Assembly (NCBI RefSeq): GCF_001422365.1 | Contig: NZ_LMMT01000039.1 | Location: 186,001 to 250,000 of the forward strand | Source: Pseudorhodoferax sp. Leaf265 | Lineage (GTDB): Bacteria > Pseudomonadota > Gammaproteobacteria > Burkholderiales > Burkholderiaceae_C | DNA length: 64,000 bases | Direction: 5' to 3' | Shown: piece after piece, positions 56,974 to 64,000 of the stretch | Layout: the number at the start of each line of letters is the position of its first letter | How positions within the stretch are numbered: position 1 is the first letter of the stretch | Made by a program: the position numbers and the translations under genes | The notes under the pieces: model-generated | Told to the model about the DNA's origin: nothing | Databases searched by the model: none | Seen by the model: the letters and a program-made list of their open reading frames with translations, nothing else

Positions 56974-58461
56974 TCAACCCCAGGACAGGGCGCCGAGGTC
57001 GTTGGCGAAGATCGGCAGGGCGGTCCACAGGCCCTTGACGTTCTTCTTCGCGATCGTCGGGAACTGGGGCTGGTACAGGAAGCCGTTGGCCGCGTCCGTG
57101 GCCAGCAGGCGCTGGGCGTCGCCGAGCAGCTTGTTGCGCTCGGCCAGGTTGCCCGTGGCCATGAGCTTGTCGTACAGCGCGCGGTACTCCTTGGAGTCGT
57201 AGCCCCAGTAGTAGTCCGGCTTGGCGTAGTTGTTGAGGTCGAAGGGCTCCACGTGCGAGACGATGGACAGGTCGAAGTTGAAGCCGCCGCCGTAGGTGCC
57301 CGACAGCCACTGCGCCCATTCCACGTTCTGCGTCTTCACGTTGATGCCGATCTTGGCCAGCTGCGCCGTGATGACCTCGCCGCCTTGGCGGGCGTAGGGC
57401 GGCGGCGGCAGCGTCATGGTCAGTTCGAGCGGGGTCTTGATGCCCGACTCGGCCATGAGCTTCTTCGCCTTCTCCAGGTCGAAGGGGTTGATGCCCGTGG
57501 TGTCCACGTAGCCGGGCGCGCCGGGCACGTAGTGGCTGCCGATGGGCGTGCCGAAGCCGTCGGCCGCGCCGTCGATCACGGCCTTGCGGTCGATCGCGGC
57601 CAGGATGGCGCGGCGCACACGCAGGTCCTTGAGCGGGCCGCGGCGGTGGTTGAAGGCCAGGATGGTCTTGGCGCGCGAGCCGGCCAGGATGGTCTGGAAC
57701 TGCGGGTTGCCCTTGAACTGCGCGACCACGCGCGTGGCGATGCGCGGGAAGGCGTCCACGTCGCCGGCCAGCAGCGAGGCGGCCTGGGCGGCCGGGTCGG
57801 AGATGAAGCGAAAGCCGATGCGCGAGAGCTTGGCCGCGGCCGGGTTGCGGTAGGCCGGCCACTTGCGCAGCCACAGCGCCGAGCCCTTGTTGTAGCTCTC
57901 GAGCTGGTAGGGGCCGGTGCCGACCGGTTTGGCGGCGTTGGTGTCCACGCTCTTGGGCTCGACGATGACGGCCGTGGCCTGGCCCAGCGCGAACGGCAAG
58001 TCGGGGTCGATCTCCTTGTTCAGCAGCACCACGGTGTAGTCATCCACCACCTGCACCCCCAGGTTGGCGAAGGTGCGCTTGTCCTTGTTGGTGCTCTTCT
58101 CGCCGCCGGCGCGTTCGAACGCGAACTTGACGGTCTGGGCGTTGAAGGGCTCGCCGTTGTGGAACTTGACGTCCTTGCGCAGCCGAAAGGTGTAGGTCTT
58201 GAGGTCGGGCGAGACGTCCCAGCTTTCGGCCAGGAGCGGCACGACGCGGCCGTCGGGCTGGATCTTGGTCAGCGTCTCGTAGATGCTGTAGAGCGTGACC
58301 TCGGCGATCGAGGCGGCGGCGCTGACGGTCGGGTCCAGGCCCGTGGGCTCCAGCGTCATGCCGAGCACCATGGCGTCCTTGCGGTTCTGGGCGAAGGCCG
58401 GCAGCGCGGCGGTGAGGGCGCCGGCGAAGGGGGTGGTCAGGACAGTACGGCGGTTCAACAT
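56974..58461 (-). CDS. Peptide/dipeptide-binding protein of ABC transporter (DppA/OppA-type)
   Basis: Family-5 extracellular solute-binding protein, 495 residues, with a signal peptide (LNRRTVLTTPFAGALTAALPAFAQ). Features: GLDPTVSAAASIAEVTLYSIYETL, the KTYTFRLRKDVKFHNGEPFNAQTVKFAFERA signature of this family, and KPVGTGPYQLESY. The ligand could be a peptide, nickel, or glutathione-like compound. GGGAGACGTAGAG precedes the ATG at 58461. It follows the ATP-binding gene dppF-like by 46 bp. Confidence 0.88.
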   Translation of the reverse strand: MLNRRTVLTTPFAGALTAALPAFAQNRKDAMVLGMTLEPTGLDPTVSAAASIAEVTLYSIYETLTKIQPDGRVVPLLAESWDVSPDLKTYTFRLRKDVKFHNGEPFNAQTVKFAFERAGGEKSTNKDKRTFANLGVQVVDDYTVVLLNKEIDPDLPFALGQATAVIVEPKSVDTNAAKPVGTGPYQLESYNKGSALWLRKWPAYRNPAAAKLSRIGFRFISDPAAQAASLLAGDVDAFPRIATRVVAQFKGNPQFQTILAGSRAKTILAFNHRRGPLKDLRVRRAILAAIDRKAVIDGAADGFGTPIGSHYVPGAPGYVDTTGINPFDLEKAKKLMAESGIKTPLELTMTLPPPPYARQGGEVITAQLAKIGINVKTQNVEWAQWLSGTYGGGFNFDLSIVSHVEPFDLNNYAKPDYYWGYDSKEYRALYDKLMATGNLAERNKLLGDAQRLLATDAANGFLYQPQFPTIAKKNVKGLWTALPIFANDLGALSWG

Positions 58462-58507
58462 CTCTACGTCTCCCAAAGAACAAGCAGAAAAACCGGCGGA
58501 CCATACC

Positions 58508-59317
58508 TCAAATCGGGCGCCGGTCCGGCGGCTCGGCACGCGGCACGGCCGCCAACAAGGCCTGGGTGTAGGGGTGCTCGGCGTGCTGGAACAGCTGCGC
58601 CGTCTCGCCGCGTTCGACGATGAGGCCGCGGTGCAGCACGCAGACCTCGTCGCACAGGTGGTGCACCACAGCGAGGTCGTGGCTGATCAGCAGGTAGCTC
58701 ACGCCGTACTTCTCGCGCAGATCCTGCATGAGGTTGAGCACCTGGGCCTGCACCGAGACGTCGAGCGCGCTGACGGGCTCGTCGGCGACGATGAGCTTGG
58801 GCCGCGTGATCAGTGCGCGGGCGATCGCGATGCGCTGACGCTGGCCGCCCGAGAACTCGTGCGGGTACTTGTCCAGGTCGGTGCTGCGCAGGCCCACGGC
58901 GGCCAGCATCTCGCCCGCGAGTGCGCGCTGTTCCTGCCGGCCCGAGTCGGCCAGTGCGGCCAGCGGCTCGGCGACGATACGGGCCACGGTCTGGCGCGGG
59001 TCCAGCGAACCGTAGGGGTCCTGGAACACCATCTGGAAATCGCGCCGCGCGGCCTTGAGCGCCTGCTCGTCGAGCGTGTGCAAATCCTTGCCCAGCAGGC
59101 GCACGCTGCCGCTGGTCGGGCGGTCCAGCGCCATGATCAGGCGTGCGATGGTGGACTTGCCCGAGCCCGACTCGCCCACGATGCCGAGGCTGCGGCCGGC
59201 CTGCAGCGCGAAGCTCACGCCGTTGAGCGCGCGCACCATGGGTGGCGGGCCGAACAGGCGCTCGCGCGGCATCGCGTAGTGGCGCACGAGGTCCTGCACT
59301 TCGAGCAAGGCTGTCAT
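58508..59317 (-). CDS. ABC transporter ATP-binding protein (DppF-type)
   Basis: The 269-residue ATPase has Walker A GESGSGKST, Q-loop VFQDPYGSLDPR, signature [15 protein letters not shown] and Walker B KLIVADEPVSALD. The long C-terminal region (HPYTQALLAAVPRAEPPDRRPI) is characteristic of oligopeptide-transporter ATPases. ATG at 59317 overlaps the stop of the DppD-type gene (ATGA). Confidence 0.93.
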   Translation of the reverse strand: MTALLEVQDLVRHYAMPRERLFGPPPMVRALNGVSFALQAGRSLGIVGESGSGKSTIARLIMALDRPTSGSVRLLGKDLHTLDEQALKAARRDFQMVFQDPYGSLDPRQTVARIVAEPLAALADSGRQEQRALAGEMLAAVGLRSTDLDKYPHEFSGGQRQRIAIARALITRPKLIVADEPVSALDVSVQAQVLNLMQDLREKYGVSYLLISHDLAVVHHLCDEVCVLHRGLIVERGETAQLFQHAEHPYTQALLAAVPRAEPPDRRPI

Positions 59318-60300
59318 GCCGCCACTCCCGCGATCTCGGGCAGCCGGATGCAGCGCACGGCATGGTCGTGCGGCAGCAGCGTAGGCGGCGGCACCGTGGC
59401 GTGGCAGTCGGGCACGGTGTGGGCGCAGCGGCCGGCGAACGGGCAGCCGGGCGGCAGGTCCACGAGCTCGGGCACGCTGCCCGCAATGGTCGCCAGCCGA
59501 TGGCCCTTGGCTGCGCCCAGCGCGGGCCGGGCCGCGAACAGGCCCTGCGTGTAGGGGTGGGCGCGTTCGGCGAACACGGCGGCCGTGGGCCCGCTCTCGA
59601 CCACGCTGCCGCCGTACATGACCAGCATGCGCGAGACGGTCTGCGCGATCACGCCAAGGTCGTGCGAGATCAGGATCAGCGCCATGCCGCGCTCGGCCAC
59701 GAGTTCGGCCAGCAGGTCGAGGATCTGCTTCTGGATCGTCACGTCCAGCGCCGTCGTGGGCTCGTCGGCGATCAGCAGGTCGGGCCCGCAGGCCAGCGCC
59801 ATGGCGATCATGATGCGCTGCCGCTGGCCGCCCGAGAACTGGTGCGGGTAGGCGTCCAGGCGCTGCGCCGCGTCGGGGATGCCCACGCGGTCGAGCAGGG
59901 CCAGGGCCTCGCGCCGTGCGTCGGCCTTGGACAGGCCGCGGTGCAGCCGCAGCGGCTCGGCCACCTGGCGCGCGATGGTGTGCACCGGGTTCAGCGCCGT
60001 CATGGGCTCCTGGAAGATCATGCCGATGCGGTTGCCGCGGATCTTGCACATCGCGGACTCGGGCAGGCCCACGAGTTCCTGGCCGCCGAAGCGGATGCTG
60101 CCGCCCACGCGCGCGTTGGCGGGCAACAGGCCCATCAGCGACATCACGGTGATGGACTTGCCGCAGCCCGATTCGCCGACGATGCCCAGCGTCTCGCCGC
60201 GCGCGAGGTCGAAGGACAGGCCGCGCACGGCGTCGGCCGGCCCGCGCTGCGTGGTCAGGCCGATGCGCAGGTCACGCACCTGGAGCAGAGGTTCACTCAT
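59314..60300 (-). CDS. ABC transporter ATP-binding protein (DppD-type)
   Basis: The 328-residue ATPase has Walker [11 protein letters not shown]-loop [14 protein letters not shown], signature [15 protein letters not shown] and Walker [14 protein letters not shown]. The C-terminal extension contains the Cys-rich motif [16 protein letters not shown], the likely iron-sulfur or metal site of the DppD/OppD group. Its start overlaps the stop of the upstream permease gene (ATGA). Confidence 0.93.
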   Translation of the reverse strand: MSEPLLQVRDLRIGLTTQRGPADAVRGLSFDLARGETLGIVGESGCGKSITVMSLMGLLPANARVGGSIRFGGQELVGLPESAMCKIRGNRIGMIFQEPMTALNPVHTIARQVAEPLRLHRGLSKADARREALALLDRVGIPDAAQRLDAYPHQFSGGQRQRIMIAMALACGPDLLIADEPTTALDVTIQKQILDLLAELVAERGMALILISHDLGVIAQTVSRMLVMYGGSVVESGPTAAVFAERAHPYTQGLFAARPALGAAKGHRLATIAGSVPELVDLPPGCPFAGRCAHTVPDCHATVPPPTLLPHDHAVRCIRLPEIAGVAA

Positions 60301-61160
60301 CTTGCGCGGGCCAATCTTGGGTCGAGCAGGTCGCGCAGACCGTCGCCCAGCATGTTGAGCCCCAGCACGGCCAGCGCGATCGCCAGGCCCGGGAACACCG
60401 CCAGCAGCGGCTGCTGGAACATCAGGGTCTGCGCCTCGCTGAGCATGCGGCCCCAGGAGGGCTGCGGCGGCTGCGTTCCAAGGCCCAGGTAGGACAGCGC
60501 GGCCTCGGCCAGGATCGCGATGGCGAAGCGGATCGTGCTCTGCACGATCAGCGCGGCCGAGATGTTGGGCAGCACGTGCTGGAAGGTGATGGCCCAGGCG
60601 CCCTTGCCGCAGGCGCGCGCAGCGGTCACGTACTCGCGCGCCCAGACCGCCTTGGCCGAGCCGCGGGCGATGCGCGCGAACATCGGGATGTTGTAGATGC
60701 CGATGGCGACGATGGCGTTGACGATGCCCGGCCCGAACACCGCCGTCAGCATGATGGCCGACAGGATGGCCGGAAAGGCCAGCGAGAAGTCTGCGAGCCG
60801 CATGATGGCCTCTTCGACCCAGCCGCGCCGCGCGGCGGCCAGCAGGCCCAGCGCCGTGCCGGCGACGAGGCCGATGCCGACCGCGATCACGCCCACGAGG
60901 ATGGAGGCACGCGCGCCCACGAGCAGCAGCGAGGCCACATCGCGGCCGAAGGCGTCCGTGCCCAGCCAGTGGCTGGCCGTGGGGCCTTGCAGCTTGTTGG
61001 CCATGTCCATCTCGAGCGGCGCCCAGGGCGTCCAGAGGTAGGAGAGCAGGGCGGCTGCGAGCAGCAGCGCGGTGAGCACGGCGCCGATGACGAAGCTGCG
61101 GTGGCGCAGCGCGCGCGACCAGAAGCCGGGGGCTTGGGCAACAGGGAGGACGGCGCTCAT
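60297..61160 (-). CDS. ABC transporter permease (DppC-type)
   Basis: The 287-residue inner-membrane permease has an N-terminal segment, the HWLGTDAFGRDVASLLLVGARAS motif typical of DppC/OppC, five further segments and the EAA loop EYVTAARACGKGAWAITFQHVLPN. It pairs with the DppB-type protein; their reading frames overlap by 4 bp. Confidence 0.92.
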   Translation of the reverse strand: MSAVLPVAQAPGFWSRALRHRSFVIGAVLTALLLAAALLSYLWTPWAPLEMDMANKLQGPTASHWLGTDAFGRDVASLLLVGARASILVGVIAVGIGLVAGTALGLLAAARRGWVEEAIMRLADFSLAFPAILSAIMLTAVFGPGIVNAIVAIGIYNIPMFARIARGSAKAVWAREYVTAARACGKGAWAITFQHVLPNISAALIVQSTIRFAIAILAEAALSYLGLGTQPPQPSWGRMLSEAQTLMFQQPLLAVFPGLAIALAVLGLNMLGDGLRDLLDPRLARAR

Positions 61161-62116
61161 ATGTCGGACGCCTTCAGGCGCGGGTCGATCACGGCGTAGA
61201 GCAGGTCGACCACGAAGTTCACGATGACCACCATGGCCGCCAGCAGCATCACGCAGTTGCGCACCACGATCAGGTCGCGGTTGGCGATGGACTGGAAGAT
61301 CAGCCGGCCCAGGCCCGGCAGGTAGAACACGTTCTCGACCACGATGGTGCCGGCCATGAGTTCGGCGAACTGCATGCCCATGACCGTGATGACGGGGATC
61401 AGCGCGTTGCGCAGCACATGGCCCCAGAGCACGGCGCGCTGGCGCAGGCCCTTGGCGCGCGCGGTGCGCACGAAGTCCTCACGCATGACCTCGAGCACGG
61501 CCGAGCGCGTGATGCGCGCGAGGATGGCGGCCTGCACCACGGCCAGCGAAAGGGCGGGCAACACCAGTGCCTTGAGGCCTTGCCACAGGCCGTCCAGGCC
61601 TTCGCCCCAGCCGTCGAAGCCGCCGGCCGAGAACCATTGCAGCTTCACCGAGAACAGCAGGATCAACAGGATCGCGAACCAGAAGTTCGGGATCGCGATG
61701 CCGACCTGGGTCAGGCCCATGAGCCCCACGTCGCCGATCTGGTTGTGGCGCGATGCGGCGGTCACGCCCACGATCAAGGCCAGCACGGTCGTCAGCAGCA
61801 TGGCGATGATGGCCAGCGGCATGGTCAGCGCCAGGCGTTCGAGGATCAGGTCCAGCACGGGCGAACCGTAGGCGTGGCTGTCGCCCAGGTTGCCGGTGAC
61901 GAGGCCGCCCATCCATTGCCAGTAGCGTGTCCAGGCCGGCAGGTCCAGGCCCAGCTTGGCGGCGAGTTCGGCCACGGCCTCGGGCGAGGCGTCCGGGCCC
62001 AGCAGGATCTGCGCGGCGTTGCCGGGCAGGATGTCGAGCACCAGGAAGACGATGACCGAGGCGCCGATCAGCGTCGCGACCAGGGTGGCGAAGCGCTTGG
62101 CGAGGAACAGGCTCAT
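61157..62116 (-). CDS. ABC transporter permease (DppB-type), first gene of operon
   Basis: The 319-residue inner-membrane permease has an N-terminal LFLAKRFATLVATLIGASVIVFLVL segment, six predicted membrane spans, the EAA loop EDFVRTARAKGLRQRAVLWGHVLRN and a C-terminal VVDLLYAVIDPRLK. No transporter ATPase or receptor gene lies upstream. ATG at 62116 is the start of the operon, divergent from the ferredoxin gene with a 98-bp gap that must hold both promoters; no strong ribosome site. Confidence 0.92.
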   Translation of the reverse strand: MSLFLAKRFATLVATLIGASVIVFLVLDILPGNAAQILLGPDASPEAVAELAAKLGLDLPAWTRYWQWMGGLVTGNLGDSHAYGSPVLDLILERLALTMPLAIIAMLLTTVLALIVGVTAASRHNQIGDVGLMGLTQVGIAIPNFWFAILLILLFSVKLQWFSAGGFDGWGEGLDGLWQGLKALVLPALSLAVVQAAILARITRSAVLEVMREDFVRTARAKGLRQRAVLWGHVLRNALIPVITVMGMQFAELMAGTIVVENVFYLPGLGRLIFQSIANRDLIVVRNCVMLLAAMVVIVNFVVDLLYAVIDPRLKASDI

Positions 62117-62214
62117 GGTGCGCCGCTCGGTGTGATGGGCCTTGGGCCTGGTGTGGGGCGGGTCATCGTCGGCCGCCATGATAGCCATGGCGGCGCGGGC
62201 AGGATAATCGGGCC

Positions 62215-62490
62215 ATGGCCCTGACCATCACCGATGAGTGCATCAACTGCGACGTGTGCGAGCCCGAGTGCCCGAACGACGCCATTTCCATGGGCGAGGC
62301 GTTCTACCAGATCGCGCCCGACCGCTGCACCGAGTGCGTGGGCCACTTCGACGAGCCGCAGTGCGTGCAGATCTGCCCCGTGGCCTGCATCCCGGTGCAC
62401 CCGGACTTCGTGGAGAGCAAGGAAAGCCTGTGGGCCAAGTACCGCAGGCTGCAGGCCGAGGCCGGCAAGCCCGCGGTCGATCAGGCCTGA
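62215..62490 (+). CDS. YfhL-family 2[4Fe-4S] ferredoxin
   Basis: The 91-residue soluble ferredoxin has two cluster motifs: Cys9, 12, 15 and 19 ([11 protein letters not shown]), and Cys38, 41, 50 and 54 (CTECVGH..CVQIC), the YfhL arrangement with an eight-residue spacer in the second motif. The partner is unknown; YfhL is linked to pyridine nucleotide-independent redox and to persulfide transfer. ATG at 62215. Its end overlaps the convergent pth gene by 10 bases. Confidence 0.93.
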   Translation: MALTITDECINCDVCEPECPNDAISMGEAFYQIAPDRCTECVGHFDEPQCVQICPVACIPVHPDFVESKESLWAKYRRLQAEAGKPAVDQA

Positions 62491-63116
62491 GAGGACGTTG
62501 CCGGCGCCGGCGGCTCCTGCCGCGGTGGCTTGGGCCGCGGTGGCTTGCTGGTGTGGATCTGCATCATGGCCTGCGTGAAGTCGCCCGCCACCAGCAGCGG
62601 CAGCGCGCGCACCGAGCGCTGGATGCATTCGTCGATCGCGTCGCGGTGCTCGGCCATGGGCTTCTTGAGCACCCAGCTCAGCACCTGGTCTTTGGCACCC
62701 GGATGGCCGATGCCCAGGCGCAGCCGCCAGTAGTTGGGCGAGCCCAACTGCGCATGGATGTCGCGCAGGCCGTTGTGGCCCGCGTGGCTGCCGCCCTGCT
62801 TGAGCTTGACCTGGCCCGGCACGATGTCCAGTTCGTCGTGCGCGACCAGCACCTCCTCGGGCGCGATCTTGAAGAAGCGCGCGAGCGCGGCGACCGACTT
62901 GCCCGACAGGTTCATGAAGGTCTGCGGCTCCAGCAGCCACAGTGTCTGGCCCTGGAACTGCGCACGCGCCGCGAGGCCGAAGTAGCTTTTCTCGGGCACG
63001 AGCGACACCTTGAGCTCGCGCGCGAGCGCGTCGATGAACCAGAAGCCGGCGTTGTGCCGGGTCTGTTCGTAATCAGAGCCCGGGTTGCCCAGGCCGACGA
63101 AAAGCTTGATCCCCAT
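62481..63116 (-). CDS. pth: Peptidyl-tRNA hydrolase
   Basis: Recycles peptidyl-tRNA released from the ribosome. The 211-residue protein shows [20 protein letters not shown], with catalytic His21 and Asn11, the [10 protein letters not shown] segment, and Asp94 in [27 protein letters not shown]. The last ~20 residues ([15 protein letters not shown]) are a proline/lysine-rich extension not needed for catalysis. ATG at 63116. Downstream of the TctC gene on the same strand with an 8-bp gap. Confidence 0.96.
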   Translation of the reverse strand: MGIKLFVGLGNPGSDYEQTRHNAGFWFIDALARELKVSLVPEKSYFGLAARAQFQGQTLWLLEPQTFMNLSGKSVAALARFFKIAPEEVLVAHDELDIVPGQVKLKQGGSHAGHNGLRDIHAQLGSPNYWRLRLGIGHPGAKDQVLSWVLKKPMAEHRDAIDECIQRSVRALPLLVAGDFTQAMMQIHTSKPPRPKPPRQEPPAPATSSQA

Positions 63117-63124
63117 GGCCTGGA

Positions 63125-64000
63125 TTATTCCGCCGAGATCTTGGCGGCGCGGATGATGAGGCCGTTGGCCTCGTGCTCGGCTGCAATCACGCGCGCGAAC
63201 TCGGCCGCCGTGCCGCCCGTGGGCAGGTTGTCGGTGGCCTGCAGCTTGGCGCGCAGGTCGGGCGTGGCCAGGGCCTTGTTGATCTCGGCGTTGTAGCGCG
63301 CGAGCAGCGCGGCCGGGAGCCCCGCGGGCGCGAAGATGCCGAACTGCGAGGACAGGTTGGCGGGCGGCACGCCGAGCTCGGCCAGCGTGGGCACCTGGGG
63401 CAGGCTGTCCAGCCGCGCGGGCGAACCCACGGCCAGCGGGCGCAGCTTGCCGGCCCGGATGTGGTTGGCCAATGCCGGTCCGGCGTTGGTCGACAGGATC
63501 TCGAACTGGCCGCCCAGCGCGTCGTTGAGCTGCTGGCCACCGCCCTTGTAGGGAATGTGCGTGATGTCCACACCGGTGACGGCGCGCAGTTGCGCCAGCA
63601 TGATGTGGCCCAGCGAGGCCTGGCCCGAGGTGGCCCAGCGCACGGCGCCGGGCTGGCTGCGTGCCTGTGCGAGCAGGGCCTTGAAGTCGGCCGCGGTGCA
63701 GGCCGGCGTGGCGGCCAGCACCACGGGCGAGACCATCACGCTGGCCACGGGCGCGATGTCCTTGAGCGGGTCGAACGGCGACTTGCCCAGATGCGGGCTC
63801 AGCACCAGCGGACTGACGGCCGAGAAGCCCAGCGTCGCGCCATCGGGCGCGGCCTTGGCCACCATGTCCATGCCGATCGTGCCGCTGGCGCCGGCCTTGT
63901 TCTCGATGATGACGGTCGTACCCAGCTGGGCGGCCAGCTTGTCGGCCAGTGCGCGCGCCACCACGTCGGACACGCCACCGGCCGGGTAGGCCACGACAAT
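63125..64000 (-). CDS. Bug/TctC-family solute-binding protein, 5'-truncated by window edge
   Basis: Only the last ~290 residues are present; the frame runs off the right edge. Bug features are [40 protein letters not shown] and [19 protein letters not shown]. The signal peptide and first strand lie outside the window. It is the third Bug protein in the window, and no TctA/B genes are seen. Its stop is 8 bp from the pth start, so pth may be read from its transcript. Confidence 0.87.
   Translation of the reverse strand: MVVAYPAGGVSDVVARALADKLAAQLGTTVIIENKAGASGTIGMDMVAKAAPDGATLGFSAVSPLVLSPHLGKSPFDPLKDIAPVASVMVSPVVLAATPACTAADFKALLAQARSQPGAVRWATSGQASLGHIMLAQLRAVTGVDITHIPYKGGGQQLNDALGGQFEILSTNAGPALANHIRAGKLRPLAVGSPARLDSLPQVPTLAELGVPPANLSSQFGIFAPAGLPAALLARYNAEINKALATPDLRAKLQATDNLPTGGTAAEFARVIAAEHEANGLIIRAAKISAE

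Overview
The window reads as high-GC chromosome of a betaproteobacterium in Burkholderiales, most like Comamonadaceae. The reasons are the petABC–sspAB order, several Bug/TctC solute-binding proteins, a SAH riboswitch in front of ahcY, an IclR-controlled shikimate/protocatechuate module, and ATGA-coupled operons. This assignment is inference; no rRNA is present. Most of the window is ordinary chromosome. The clearest accessory patch lies at about 5.3–7.2 kb.

Layout. 0–5.3 kb: end of pdxA, mscL, the cytochrome bc1 operon petABC with a visible promoter and terminator, then sspAB. 5.3–7.2 kb: a tRNA-Thr(TGT) whose 3' end is degenerate, a CI-like regulator, a stretch without a clear gene, and a HIRAN-like protein. 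7.2–10.3 kb: a 711-residue EF-hand membrane protein, a TRIC-type channel and a small ORF. 10.4–18.1 kb: leucine/isovalerate catabolism (both methylcrotonyl-CoA carboxylase subunits, methylglutaconyl-CoA hydratase, HMG-CoA lyase) interleaved with DUF4126, a 2-hydroxyacid reductase and a DUF985 cupin. 18.1–23.3 kb: LysE exporter, YbaK, DUF1289, DsbA-like isomerase, DUF3422 and an MHS transporter. 23.3–28.5 kb: a poly-N-acetylglucosamine locus, pgaA-pgaC-pgaD without pgaB, led by a PEP-CTERM protein gene coupled to pgaA. 28.7–34.4 kb: a double-length UvrA of 1903 residues. 34.4–40.7 kb: solute-binding proteins, SMP-30, a DapA-like aldolase and LysR. 40.7–43.9 kb: HAD phosphatase, prfC, DUF1161, MliC-like lipoprotein. 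43.9–48.3 kb: IclR regulator, divergent MHS permease, AroE-like dehydrogenase and PcaB-like cycloisomerase, with a palindromic operator array between regulator and operon. 48.3–51.7 kb: PAS-GGDEF-EAL protein and an MFS permease. 51.7–54.9 kb: SAH riboswitch–ahcY–tlyA–metF. 55–55.7 kb: an OmpW-family porin behind a candidate FNR box. 55.7–62.1 kb: a complete oligopeptide ABC transporter operon ending in a TPR protein gene. 62.2–64 kb: ferredoxin, pth and a truncated TctC.

How it fits together. The leucine genes feed acetyl-CoA and acetoacetate. The IclR module probably imports a shikimate/quinate-like compound and passes it toward protocatechuate. The riboswitch operon recycles S-adenosylhomocysteine and supplies methyltetrahydrofolate. 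The pga locus and the GGDEF/EAL protein both point to biofilm control, although no link between them can be shown here. Almost all convergent gene pairs end within a few bases of each other without an intrinsic terminator; the MHS/pgaD pair, which shares a symmetrical hairpin, is the exception. The points most worth a second look are the PEP-CTERM/pgaACD locus lacking pgaB, the fused UvrA, the IclR operator array, the broken tRNA-Thr with its small accessory patch, and the AroE homologue that lacks the usual shikimate-binding serines.
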